Position numbers and translations under genes: made by a program
Part shown: one piece after another, positions 7,263 through 14,841 of the stretch
Layout of the letters: each line of letters starts with the position of its first letter
Position numbering within the stretch: position 1 is the first letter of the stretch
DNA from: Paracoccaceae bacterium
GTDB lineage: Bacteria > Pseudomonadota > Alphaproteobacteria > Rhodobacterales > Rhodobacteraceae
Length of the DNA: 17,175 bases
Direction of reading: 5' to 3'
Assembly (NCBI GenBank): GCA_018222665.1
Contig: JAAEZW010000011.1
Span: 1-17,175 of the forward strand
Notes under the pieces: model-generated
What the model was told of the DNA's origin: nothing
Seen by the model: only the letters and a program-made list of their open reading frames with translations
The model's database searches: none

Positions 7263-7876
7263 TGGCAAAACTTAAATCAGATGATGTTTTTTTGCATGCA
7301 GATGTCGAATGTCAAAATTCAAACTTTGGAAAATACTGCGAAATTGGTAAAGGTTCACGAATTCTGAACGTCACGATGGGTGATTATTCGTATTGCGATC
7401 GTTATGCCGATATTGCAAACGCCTGGATTGGCAAGTTCGCCAATATCGCAAGCTTCGTGCGGATCGGTGCAACAGATCATCCCATGGATCGCGCGAGTAT
7501 GCACCATTTTCTGTACCGTTCACCCGATTATTGGGACGATGTGGAAATCGATCAGGATTGGTTTGAAAAGCGAGCATCGCGTCGTGTTACGATTGGCCAC
7601 GACACATGGATCGGTCATAATGCGCAGATTAAACCAGAGATCACAATTGGACACGGTGCAATCGTTGCATCTGGCGCAGTGGTTACAAAAGATGTCGCAC
7701 CTTTCACGATTGTGGCAGGTGTGCCTGCGACACCGATGAGAGAACGCTTTGATCGAAAAATTTCTGAACGCCTAATCGCTTTGAGCTGGTGGAATTGGTC
7801 CCACGACCAGCTACGCTTGGCACTTGATGATTTTCGGCGCCTGCCAATCAGCGCGTTTTTGGAAAAATACGAATAA
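7262..7876 (+). CDS. phosphonate-locus hexapeptide-repeat transferase
   Basis: This 204-residue left-handed beta-helix acyltransferase belongs to the type found in phosphonate clusters (the family described as phosphonate metabolism transferase hexapeptide repeat). Repeats run in two blocks, about 22-70 and 108-155, for example FGKYCEIGKGSRI, VTIGHDTWIGHNAQI and ITIGHGAIVASGAVV. The loop GATDHPMD carries His73, placed like the catalytic His of xenobiotic acetyltransferases. PFTIVAGVPATPMRERF closes the helix, and a short helical tail follows. By family it would move an acetyl group, probably from acetyl-CoA, and an aminophosphonate or a detoxified by-product is a plausible acceptor. Its ATG overlaps the phnE2 stop by 1 nt, so it belongs to the importer operon. 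It faces the PhnM-like gene with 3 nt between stops. Confidence 0.85.
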   Translation: MAKLKSDDVFLHADVECQNSNFGKYCEIGKGSRILNVTMGDYSYCDRYADIANAWIGKFANIASFVRIGATDHPMDRASMHHFLYRSPDYWDDVEIDQDWFEKRASRRVTIGHDTWIGHNAQIKPEITIGHGAIVASGAVVTKDVAPFTIVAGVPATPMRERFDRKISERLIALSWWNWSHDQLRLALDDFRRLPISAFLEKYE

Positions 7877-7879
7877 GTC

Positions 7880-9049
7880 TCATTCTGCTGCGACTGACAT
7901 TTTAGGAATAGGTGCTTCAAATAAGCGGTTGGCGGCCTCACCTGCAGCATAGGCGATCCGACCTCCACACATGGTTGCCTCAATCTGTAGGGTTTCTTTA
8001 TTCATAATCACTAAGTCGGCGTGCATTCCGTAATCAAGACTGCCTATAGATGCTTTACCCATGATTGATGCTGGATTTTTTGAAATTAAGTTCCATGCTT
8101 TTGGAAACGACAATTCCCCAGTTTGCCATAACTCTAAGGCGGCCTGTGACAGCGCAGGGTAATAATAATCTGACACTAAGGCATCGCATAAATCAGCGCG
8201 CACCAAATCAATCGCAGATATGTTGCCAGATTGTGAGCCCCCACGGACGATGTTTGGAGCGCCCATTAAAACTGGATTGTTCATTTGTTTTGCTGTTTTT
8301 GCAGCTTCAAGTGTTGTCGGAAATTCACATATTTTAGCGCCCAGCAGTGCATAGTATTCGCGCATGTCTGAACTCGCATCATCATGTGACCCGTATCGAA
8401 TGTTCATATCATCAAAAGCTGAGGAGAGGCGCAATAAGTGGTCGTGCACAAGTGACTCTTGTGCCTCAGCAGTACGAATGCAGGCTAGATGCTCGTCAGA
8501 TGTTTTTCCCACTTGTGCCGCCCACGCACCAAATGCATCTAAATCTCGTGCAATGATGTCCTGCGCTTCTGGTAAATGATTATTAAAGATTACGTAGTCG
8601 ATTTTAAATTCTTCGAGGCAAGCGATCAGTTCGTCATATGTTTCTGTGGTATGGGTTTCGCATCGCAACTGGATGCGCATATTTGTTTTGGCGTTCTTGC
8701 GATAAGCACGTAATGCGCTAGCAAATTTTATTGCATGCTCGGGGCTACGCCGTCCGCCTTCCCATGACCAACTATGCGCCATCCATGCGGTTGTTACACC
8801 ATTGGCAGCCAACTCAACATCTACTCCGCGCAGGGCCGAACGAATATCGAATGGTGCCTTGGGTCTGGGTGCGATATGTCGTTCAAACGCATCTCCATGT
8901 AAATCGATTATTCCAGGTAAAATGAAATAACCACCCATATCTACTGCAGGGAAGGGCCCTTTAGAAATACACCCATCTTCAATTGAAAGTGAGCGATCTT
9001 GTAGTTCGTTATTTTTGAGTATTGTGGCGTTTATGAACCGAAGCGACAT
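7880..9049 (-). CDS. phnM: divergent PhnM-like amidohydrolase
   Basis: This 389-residue amidohydrolase is clearly related to PhnM (alpha-D-ribose 1-methylphosphonate 5-triphosphate diphosphatase) but diverged. Kept are the metal motif LHGDAFERH (His51, Asp53), LRCE (128-131), YGSHDDAS, EFPTTLEAAK, MGAPNIVRGGSQSGN and SDYYYP. Where canonical PhnM has MDHTPGQRQF, this protein reads IFNNHLPEAQ (154-163). The segment after GVTT (WMAHSWSWEGGRRSPEH) is also unlike the usual VFDA form. The metal site looks intact and the substrate pocket changed. It could be a second diphosphatase of other specificity, or a true PhnM that shares the work with the copy at 14842. CAGG 7 nt before the ATG gives a fair start. 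It lies downstream of phnF on the same strand, with 60 nt between. Confidence 0.85.
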   Translation of the reverse strand: MSLRFINATILKNNELQDRSLSIEDGCISKGPFPAVDMGGYFILPGIIDLHGDAFERHIAPRPKAPFDIRSALRGVDVELAANGVTTAWMAHSWSWEGGRRSPEHAIKFASALRAYRKNAKTNMRIQLRCETHTTETYDELIACLEEFKIDYVIFNNHLPEAQDIIARDLDAFGAWAAQVGKTSDEHLACIRTAEAQESLVHDHLLRLSSAFDDMNIRYGSHDDASSDMREYYALLGAKICEFPTTLEAAKTAKQMNNPVLMGAPNIVRGGSQSGNISAIDLVRADLCDALVSDYYYPALSQAALELWQTGELSFPKAWNLISKNPASIMGKASIGSLDYGMHADLVIMNKETLQIEATMCGGRIAYAAGEAANRLFEAPIPKMSVAAE

Positions 9050-9092
9050 GAAAGACCTGCGTTACTGATTTTTTGCAGGATAATGAATGTCT

Positions 9093-9110
9093 GTATCACT
9101 GATGTGACAT
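9093..9110 (-). promoter_or_regulatory. weak Pho-box-like repeat upstream of the phnM-like gene
   Basis: Read on the minus strand, ATGTCAC-ATCA-GTGATAC matches the two 7-mers of the Pho box at about 10 of 14 positions. CATTAT follows 7 nt later as a possible -10. It would give the phnM-like gene its own promoter inside the phnF end. One repeat is good and one is poor. Confidence 0.22.
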
Positions 9111-9817
9111 TAGGCTTCGTAACTTAGGGTAACATGTTTTCCAGAAAAATACGTGCGGCCAAATTCAATCGGTGTGCCAGATTGATCTGTGTTGAGCGAA
9201 GTTGTGCACAGTAAAGGATCGTTTGGTTTAATTCGTAGGTGATTTGCCTGTAAACTACTTGCTGCAACTGCACTCACATATGTTGAGGCTCGTATATAGT
9301 CGTTAACGCCACACTTCTTCAAAGCTTGTGTGACGGATTGTAAATCCTCAATGTATTCAGCCAAAGCTGGAAATCTTTTTGAGCAAAATACCGAATGAAA
9401 CAGTGCGATGGGTTCGTCATCAGCGAATGAAATGCCTTCGTAGTGGTGAACTTTCGAATTCTTTTTAATTTTAAGAGAGCTTGCTTCTTCATGTGTTGCT
9501 AGGCGTTGTGAGAGTGATAACTTTTGACGCGATGGCGTGCGACCCGCGTCCAATAAATTCTGGCTAAAACGTACGCGTTCACCCATTGAATAGATGGTGG
9601 GCTTTTGCATTACGAAGACGCCACTCCCTCGTTTTGACCAAATCAAACTTTTCTCTGCAAGATGGGATAGTGCTTTTCTAATCGTATGACGATTGACGCC
9701 ATAGCGTTGGGACAGCATGCTTTCGGTTGGCAATCGGCTCCCTCTTGCTAACGAGCCCGCAACAATTTCTTTTTCAAGGTCTGAAGCTATGCCCTGCCAA
9801 AGCGTCTGATTTTTCAT
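9110..9817 (-). CDS. phnF: GntR-family (HutC/UTRA) transcriptional regulator PhnF
   Basis: This 235-residue repressor-type regulator has an N-terminal winged helix (about 5-72): IVAGSLARGSRLPTE, then the recognition helix region RYGVNRHTIRKALSHL and wing KRGSGVFV. The UTRA effector-binding domain occupies about 90-230: VHHYEGISFADDEPIALFHS, VAASSLQANHLRI and PIEFGRTYFSGKHVTL. PhnF proteins repress phn genes and respond to a phosphonate or pathway compound; the exact ligand is unknown here. It is divergent from phnG over an 85-nt region that holds a candidate operator, and the PhnM-like gene follows it. The ATG at 9815-9817 overlaps a Pho-box-like repeat reading the other way, which suggests joint control of both directions. 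Confidence 0.92.
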   Translation of the reverse strand: MKNQTLWQGIASDLEKEIVAGSLARGSRLPTESMLSQRYGVNRHTIRKALSHLAEKSLIWSKRGSGVFVMQKPTIYSMGERVRFSQNLLDAGRTPSRQKLSLSQRLATHEEASSLKIKKNSKVHHYEGISFADDEPIALFHSVFCSKRFPALAEYIEDLQSVTQALKKCGVNDYIRASTYVSAVAASSLQANHLRIKPNDPLLCTTSLNTDQSGTPIEFGRTYFSGKHVTLSYEA

Positions 9818-9844
9818 GTCATAAAAACTTCACTTTATTCATTT
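9816..9844 (+). promoter_or_regulatory. candidate Pho box for the phnG operon
   Basis: ATGTCAT (9816-9822), spacer AAAA, ACTTCAC (9827-9833), spacer TTTA, TTCATTT (9838-9844) keep the 11-bp direct-repeat period of PhoB sites. The first copy matches CTGTCAT at 6 of 7 positions. The array overlaps the phnF start codon on the other strand. CATACT (9861-9866) or TAAGAT (9869-9874) may be the -10. Confidence 0.45.
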
Positions 9845-9876
9845 TACGAAAACGAGTAACCATACTGATAAGATTT

Positions 9877-9892
9877 GTCTAGTTGTATATAG
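9877..9892. promoter_or_regulatory. candidate PhnF (HutC-type) operator
   Basis: HutC-subfamily GntR regulators favour GT-N-TA-N-AC cores. GTATATAG (9885-9892) fits with one mismatch, and GTCTAGTT (9877-9884) keeps the GT-N-TA half. The pair lies directly before the phnG ribosome site and downstream of the likely -10, a place where repression would be effective. The match is short, so confidence is low. Confidence 0.3.
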
Positions 9893-9902
9893 GTGATCCA
9901 AA

Positions 9903-10343
9903 GTGAAAATTGATAGAAAAACTTGGATGTCAACGCTCTCTAAAGCGCGAGCTTGTGATGTGGAGAGTTTTTGGAAGAACTTAACCAACCATCCGCAATT
10001 TAAACTATTGCGTGCACCAGAAATTGGCGGAGTGATGGTGAGGGGACGCATGGGCGCTCAAGGTGATGCATTTAACCTAGGTGAAATGACAGTTACGCGT
10101 TGTTCGGTTCAGTTAGATACAGGTGAAGTCGGCCACAGTTATGTTCAAGGTCGTGATCGAGGCCATGCAGAGCGCGCGGCAATAATTGATGCATTGTTGC
10201 AAGGGCCCCGATACGAAGAAGTATTCAGCACAATTATTTTGCCATTATCAAATTTACATAGCGACCGCATGGATGTGCGTTCCCGAAAAGCTGCGGCTAC
10301 AAAAGTCGACTTTTTTACCATGGTGAGGGGGGAAGACTCATGA
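9903..10343 (+). CDS. phnG: C-P lyase core complex subunit PhnG
   Basis: This 146-residue subunit of the PhnGHIJ core complex supports PhnI in making the ribose-triphosphate phosphonate adduct. Landmarks shared with E. coli PhnG are WMSTLSKA near the start, ARMGA-like VRGRMGAQGDAFNLGEMTVT, SYVQGRDRGHAERAAIIDAL, DRMDVRSRKAAATKVDFFTM and VRGED at the end. The start is GTG at 9903, which keeps the family's WMS segment at residue 8; AGGTG lies 7 nt upstream. The later ATG at 9927 would remove it. It is the first gene of an eight-gene operon and overlaps phnH by 4 nt (ATGA). Confidence 0.94.
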   Translation: MKIDRKTWMSTLSKARACDVESFWKNLTNHPQFKLLRAPEIGGVMVRGRMGAQGDAFNLGEMTVTRCSVQLDTGEVGHSYVQGRDRGHAERAAIIDALLQGPRYEEVFSTIILPLSNLHSDRMDVRSRKAAATKVDFFTMVRGEDS

Positions 10344-10909
10344 ATGCGCACGCTTTTGAAGGGGGATTTGCAAACCCACCACAAGATGGTGCGTTTGCAT
10401 TTCGCGCTATCATGAATGCTATTGCAAAACCGGGTACTATTTTCAGTATCCAAGGAGGAGTCCCGCCTACAGGTCTATCTACCGCTGCTGGTAGCGTGAT
10501 ATTAACCTTGTGTGATCCAGAAACGCCAATCGCATTAATGCAGTCCGCAGATAATGAAGAAGTTCGTAATTGGATAACATTTCACACAGGCGCACCAATT
10601 GTTTCTGCAGCTGACGCACATTTTGCCGTAGGTGCGTGGACGGAAATGATGCCATTGAAGCAGTTCCGACAAGGAACTCCAGAGTTCCCCGACAGATCGG
10701 CTACTTTGATTATTGAATGTGAGAAACTTGAGCAATCTGGAGCCTTTTTGCGTGGCCCAGGAATAAAAGAAACAAATCGCTTTTCATTACCAAATTTAGA
10801 AGCATTTCAGCGAAATTCTGAGTTGTTTCCACTGGGCGTGGATTTCTTATTTTGCGCAGGTTCGCAAGTTGCAGGTTTACCACGAACAACCAAGGTAAGT
10901 GAGGTATAG
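10340..10909 (+). CDS. phnH: C-P lyase core complex subunit PhnH
   Basis: This 189-residue subunit of the PhnGHIJ complex is close to the usual length of about 190-200. The opening GGFANPPQDGAFAFRAIMNA, followed by IAKPGTI, is the recognisable PhnH N-terminus. It is followed by AAGSVILTLCDPETPIAL, a GTPEFPDRSATLIIE stretch and the C-terminal FPLGVDFLFCAGSQVAGLPRTT. PhnH has no known catalytic site of its own. In the E. coli complex it pairs with PhnG/PhnI and PhnJ as a structural partner. The start overlaps the phnG stop, with GGGGGGAAG just upstream, and the stop lies 3 nt before phnI. Confidence 0.94.
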   Translation: MNAHAFEGGFANPPQDGAFAFRAIMNAIAKPGTIFSIQGGVPPTGLSTAAGSVILTLCDPETPIALMQSADNEEVRNWITFHTGAPIVSAADAHFAVGAWTEMMPLKQFRQGTPEFPDRSATLIIECEKLEQSGAFLRGPGIKETNRFSLPNLEAFQRNSELFPLGVDFLFCAGSQVAGLPRTTKVSEV

Positions 10910-10912
10910 CCC

Positions 10913-12007
10913 ATGTATGTTGCTGTAAAAGGTGGTGAAAAGGCTATTGATAATGCACATGCATGGCTTAGCGAAGAACGTCGAGGCGACTTGGCGATTG
11001 AGGAACTTTCCAGTGATCAAATTAAGGAACAGCTGAGTCTCGCAGTAAATCGAGTAATGGCAGAAGGTTCACTTTACGATCCTGATCTTGCGGCTTTGGC
11101 AATCAAACAATCACGGGGCGATTTAATCGAGGCAATATTTTTGTTGCGTGCGTATCGGACGACTCTACCTCGGTTTGGGTGTAGTAACGCAGTCGATACG
11201 GATAGAATGACCTGCATTCGGCGTATTTCTGCGACATTCAAGGACGCACCAGGTGGTCAAGTGCTTGGACCAACGTTTGATTACACGCACCGACTCCTCG
11301 ACTTTAAACTAGCTGCTGATGGTGAGATCACAGATGTACCCATGGCCACTGAACCTCTTTCCAGTGAAATACCTCATATAACGAGCTTTCTGAACACTGA
11401 AGGATTGATACAGCAGGAACCAAATACGCAGTCGGAACCTCAAGATTTAACGCGTGAGCCACTTGAATTGCCTGCCAGCCGTGCTTTGCGCTTGCAATCA
11501 CTTACGAGAGGAGATGAGGGATTCATCCTTGGAATGGCGTACTCAACACAGCGAGGCTATGCACGAAATCACGCGTTCGTTGGCGAGTTAAGGATTGGTA
11601 AAGTATCTGTGGAATTGGATATTCCGGAGCTCGGGTTCTCAATAGATATTGGTGAAATAGAAGTAACCGAATGTGAAACCGTCAACCAATTTGCAGGGTC
11701 AAAAACGGAACCTCCTCAGTTTACACGTGGTTATGGATTGGTTTTTGGGCAATCAGAAAGAAAATCGATTGCTATGGCATTGGTAGATCGGGCTTTACGA
11801 TGGCGTGAGCTTGGCGAAGATAATTTGGGTGCACCCGCGCAAGACGAAGAATTTGTGCTGTATCACTCTGACAACATACAGGCCACCGGATTTCTTGAGC
11901 ATATAAAACTCCCACATTACGTCGATTTTCAATCAGAACTCGAGCTCATTCGTAAGCTCAGACGTGAAGCAGAAGGCTTTACTCAGTCCAAGGAGGCCGC
12001 GGAATGA
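10913..12007 (+). CDS. phnI: C-P lyase core complex subunit PhnI
   Basis: This 364-residue catalytic subunit, with PhnG, PhnH and PhnL, replaces adenine of ATP by a phosphonate to give the ribose 1-phosphonate 5-triphosphate. It opens with the family sequence YVAVKGGEKAIDNAHAWL. Further marks are LIEAIFLLRAYRTTLPRFG, the region around RRISATFKDAPGGQVLGPTF with DYTHRLLDF after it, SQRGYARNHAFVGELRIG-like STQRGYARNHAFVGELRIG, and YGLVFGQSERKSIAMALVDR. Length is close to the roughly 355 residues of E. coli PhnI. GAGG about 9 nt before the ATG supports the start. It overlaps phnJ by 4 nt. Confidence 0.95.
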   Translation: MYVAVKGGEKAIDNAHAWLSEERRGDLAIEELSSDQIKEQLSLAVNRVMAEGSLYDPDLAALAIKQSRGDLIEAIFLLRAYRTTLPRFGCSNAVDTDRMTCIRRISATFKDAPGGQVLGPTFDYTHRLLDFKLAADGEITDVPMATEPLSSEIPHITSFLNTEGLIQQEPNTQSEPQDLTREPLELPASRALRLQSLTRGDEGFILGMAYSTQRGYARNHAFVGELRIGKVSVELDIPELGFSIDIGEIEVTECETVNQFAGSKTEPPQFTRGYGLVFGQSERKSIAMALVDRALRWRELGEDNLGAPAQDEEFVLYHSDNIQATGFLEHIKLPHYVDFQSELELIRKLRREAEGFTQSKEAAE

Positions 12008-12843
12008 ACGAGTATAATTTCGCATATCTTGATGAACAAACAAAACGAATGATCCGACGGGCTATCTTAAAAGGTTTGGCTATACCAGGTTATCAAGTCC
12101 CGTTTGCAAGTCGTGAGATGCCAATGCCTTACGGTTGGGGAACAGGGGGCGTGCAAGTCTCAGCGGCTACATTAACTCCAAAAGACACCCTGAAAGTGAT
12201 TGACCAAGGCGCCGATGATACCACGAATGCAATTTCAATTCGTAAGTTTTTCCAGAAGACCGCCAATGTAGAAGTTACCGAAGTTACAAAAGATGCAACG
12301 GTAATTCAAACGCGTCACCGCATTCCTGAAACAGATTTGTCTGATGAACAAATTTTAGTCTATCAAGTTCCGATCCCTGAACCACTGCGTTTCTTGGAGC
12401 CTTCTGAACCAGAGACCCGCAAAATGCATGCCTTGGAGGAATATGGGTTGATGCATGTCAAACTGTACGAAGACATCAGTAAGCACGGAGCAATTGCCAC
12501 ATCGTATGCGTATCCTGTTAAGGTTGAAGGTCGCTATGTCATGGACCCTTCGCCAATTCCTAAGTTTGATAATCCAAAGATGGAGATGTCAGCGATACAG
12601 TTATTTGGCGCGGGCCGTGAGCAACGCATCTATGCACTACCCCCTTATACCAAGGTCGTATCTTTAGATTTTGAAGATTATCCCTTTGAGGCAAGCAAAG
12701 CTGAACATTCATGTGAACTGTGCGGATCTCACGACAGTTACTTAGATGAGGTCATAGTCGACGATACTGGTGGTCGCATATTTGTATGTTCGGATACCGA
12801 CTATTGCTCATCGCAACAGCAAATAATCAAGGAAGCAGTATGA
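12004..12843 (+). CDS. phnJ: C-P lyase PhnJ (radical SAM C-P bond-cleaving enzyme)
   Basis: This 279-residue enzyme cleaves the C-P bond of ribose 1-phosphonate 5-phosphate, releasing the alkane and ribose cyclic phosphate. All key residues known from E. coli PhnJ are present. The glycyl/thiyl-radical glycine is Gly29 in AIPGYQVPF (Gly32 in E. coli). The Cys cluster is CX2CX21CX5C at 237, 240, 262 and 268, in CELC and VCSDTDYC, which provides the 4Fe-4S ligands and the radical Cys. PMPYGWGTGG, KVIDQGADDTTNA, IQTRHRIPETDLS and YVMDPSPIPKFDNPKM are near-invariant. A strong AAGGAGG precedes the start, which overlaps phnI; phnK begins on its stop. There is no sign of damage, so the pathway should be functional. 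Confidence 0.97.
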   Translation: MNEYNFAYLDEQTKRMIRRAILKGLAIPGYQVPFASREMPMPYGWGTGGVQVSAATLTPKDTLKVIDQGADDTTNAISIRKFFQKTANVEVTEVTKDATVIQTRHRIPETDLSDEQILVYQVPIPEPLRFLEPSEPETRKMHALEEYGLMHVKLYEDISKHGAIATSYAYPVKVEGRYVMDPSPIPKFDNPKMEMSAIQLFGAGREQRIYALPPYTKVVSLDFEDYPFEASKAEHSCELCGSHDSYLDEVIVDDTGGRIFVCSDTDYCSSQQQIIKEAV

Positions 12844-13619
12844 TGACAGATTGTCCACTACTAGATGTCCGAAGCGTTACAAAAATGTACGGTCGTCGGA
12901 TTGGCTGCTCAAGCGTTAGTTTCGATCTATGGCCCGGCGAAGTTATGGGCATCGTGGGAGAAAGTGGCTCGGGAAAATCAACGCTGCTGAATTGTCTGGC
13001 AGGTCACATAGAAGTTGATCAAGGTCAGGTATTCTTCGACACACGCAGTGAAGGTATGAAAGACACTTTGCTGATGAGTGAACCTGAGCGAAGAATGTTA
13101 TCTAGAACAGATTGGGCCTTTGTTCATCAACATGCACGCGATGGCTTACGTATGAGTGTCAGCGCTGGAGGGAATGTTGGTGAGCGTCTTATGGCTGTTG
13201 GGGCGCGTCACTACGGAAATATTCGCAATGAAGCGATAGATTGGCTTGGACGAGTCGAAATTCACCACAGCAGAATAGATGATCGCCCGACAGCGTTTTC
13301 TGGTGGTATGCAGCAGCGTCTGCAAATTGCTCGAAATCTTGTAACTGGCCCAAGACTCGTTTTCATGGATGAACCAACGGGTGGCTTGGACGTGTCCGTG
13401 CAAGCCCGCTTATTGGATTTATTACGGTCATTAGTGCGCGAAATGGGTTTGAGCGCAATTATCGTGACGCATGATTTGGCGGTGGTCAGACTGCTAGCTG
13501 ATCGTCTCATGGTTATGAAAGATGGTTATGTTGTCGAAAGCGGTTTGACTGACCAAGTACTCGACGATCCACAGCACGCATATACCCAACTTCTTGTTTC
13601 TTCAGTTTTGCAGGTGTGA
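12840..13619 (+). CDS. phnK: C-P lyase accessory ATPase PhnK
   Basis: This 259-residue ABC-type ATPase, not a transporter, docks on the PhnGHIJ core near PhnJ. Walker A is GESGSGKST (40-48), followed by the signature FSGGMQQRLQIAR, Walker B RLVFMDEPTGGLD and the histidine switch IIVTHDLAVV. The start is taken at the ATG at 12840, which overlaps the phnJ stop (ATGA), with AAGGA 6-8 nt upstream; a second ATG follows directly. An in-frame TTG at 12786 would add 18 residues inside phnJ and was rejected. PhnL follows 6 nt downstream with the same fold, and the two form a PhnK/PhnL ATPase pair as in E. coli. Confidence 0.94.
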   Translation: MMTDCPLLDVRSVTKMYGRRIGCSSVSFDLWPGEVMGIVGESGSGKSTLLNCLAGHIEVDQGQVFFDTRSEGMKDTLLMSEPERRMLSRTDWAFVHQHARDGLRMSVSAGGNVGERLMAVGARHYGNIRNEAIDWLGRVEIHHSRIDDRPTAFSGGMQQRLQIARNLVTGPRLVFMDEPTGGLDVSVQARLLDLLRSLVREMGLSAIIVTHDLAVVRLLADRLMVMKDGYVVESGLTDQVLDDPQHAYTQLLVSSVLQV

Positions 13620-13625
13620 TGAAAA

Positions 13626-14306
13626 ATGATAAAGATATCAAATCTCTCTAAACATTTCATTTTGCACAATCAAAATAGCGCAGTCATCCCAGTCATGGAT
13701 CAAGCAGAATTTTCTGTTGCAGAGGGTGAATGCGTCGCGTTGGTAGGTCAATCAGGCGCAGGTAAATCAACGTTAATGCGCATGATTTATGGTAATTACT
13801 TAGCTCAAAATGGGGCTATATGGGTTGGTGAAACAAATGTGGTTGGTGCCACTGCACGAGAAATCATTGACCTAAGAAGAAAAACCCTTGGCTATGTGAG
13901 CCAATTTTTGCGTGTTGTACCCCGTGTACCTACGCGCGATGTAGTAGCAGAGCCTTTATTGGCATTGGGCGAAGAACAGACAAAAGCACGCAGAAAAGCT
14001 GAAGAATTGCTTTCCCTTTTGAATATTCCTGAGCATCTTTGGGATTTGTCCCCGACAACTTTTTCAGGTGGAGAGCAGCAACGTGTAAATATTGCGCGCG
14101 GATTTGTTTATGATTATCCCGCATTGCTTCTTGACGAACCAACAGCCAGTTTAGATGTGAAAAATCGCTCAATCGTGCTGGGACTTGTAGAAAGTGCAAA
14201 GGCTCGCGGCGCGGCAATAATTGGTATTTTTCATGATGAGGCTGCGCGTGATCAGGTCTGTGATCGTGTAATAGATGTCACGCAGTATACACCCAAGGCC
14301 GCATGA
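13626..14306 (+). CDS. phnL: C-P lyase accessory ATPase PhnL
   Basis: This 226-residue ABC-type ATPase is needed with PhnI/G/H for the ribosyl-transfer step and binds the complex together with PhnK. Walker A is GQSGAGKST (41-49), followed by the Q-region LGYVSQFLRVVPRVPTRDVV, signature FSGGEQQRVNIARGF, Walker B ALLLDEPTASLD and H-switch GIFHDEA. The opening IKISNLSKHFILHNQ and the VVAEPLL segment are PhnL-like and separate it from PhnK. Spacing to phnK is 6 nt, and phnN starts 1 nt after the stop, so the three are clearly one transcript. Confidence 0.94.
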   Translation: MIKISNLSKHFILHNQNSAVIPVMDQAEFSVAEGECVALVGQSGAGKSTLMRMIYGNYLAQNGAIWVGETNVVGATAREIIDLRRKTLGYVSQFLRVVPRVPTRDVVAEPLLALGEEQTKARRKAEELLSLLNIPEHLWDLSPTTFSGGEQQRVNIARGFVYDYPALLLDEPTASLDVKNRSIVLGLVESAKARGAAIIGIFHDEAARDQVCDRVIDVTQYTPKAA

Positions 14307-14307
14307 T

Positions 14308-14841
14308 ATGTCTGGAAAAATGATTGCCATAGTGGGGCCCTCGGGGGTTGGCAAAGATTCAGTCATGTCAGGTCTGTGCCGAGCAAATAAGAATTTTTTG
14401 CTCGTTCAGAGAGCAATAACTCGTGCACCTGACCCATTAGGTGAAAACCATATTTCGCTAAATGAGGATGAATTTGAAAATGCAAAAACTGCAGGTGCGT
14501 TTATACTAGATTGGACAGCTCACGGGCTTTCTTACGGAATTCCATTTGCATCGATCAAATTACTTCATCACGGTCAAAATATGTTGATTAATTTGTCACG
14601 CAATGTCCTTGCGGAGGCGAATTCTGTTTTTGAGAACTTTGTGGTGATCAATTTATGGGCTTCAAAGGATGTTCTGCGTCAACGTTTGTATGCACGTGGT
14701 CGCGAAAACGATAAAGATATCGAGAAGCGCATCGAGCGCAACGTATTAGCTCTACCACCAGATCTAAATGTTCATTCAGTGAATAACGATCATCTTCTTG
14801 ACCAAACAATCAACAACATTATCGAGTATCTGGACAAATAA
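14308..14841 (+). CDS. phnN: ribose 1,5-bisphosphate phosphokinase PhnN
   Basis: This 177-residue guanylate-kinase-like P-loop enzyme phosphorylates ribose 1,5-bisphosphate with ATP to PRPP, the last step that returns the sugar to metabolism. Walker A is GPSGVGKDS (10-18), with RAITRAPDPLGENH as the phosphate-binding segment typical of PhnN. It is followed by FILDWTAHGLSYGIP, NLSRNVLAEA and the lid-like RLYARGRENDKDIEKRI. The ATG at 14308, with AAGG 9 nt upstream, gives the family length. An in-frame ATG at 14275 inside phnL would add 11 residues (SRSIHPRPHD) and is less likely. The stop TAA directly touches the phnM ATG. Confidence 0.93.
   Translation: MSGKMIAIVGPSGVGKDSVMSGLCRANKNFLLVQRAITRAPDPLGENHISLNEDEFENAKTAGAFILDWTAHGLSYGIPFASIKLLHHGQNMLINLSRNVLAEANSVFENFVVINLWASKDVLRQRLYARGRENDKDIEKRIERNVLALPPDLNVHSVNNDHLLDQTINNIIEYLDK

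Noticed and set aside
7615..7983. 122-codon minus-strand frame spanning the end of the transferase and of the PhnM-like gene
   Set aside because: It is a shadow across two well-supported convergent genes with no recognisable protein features.
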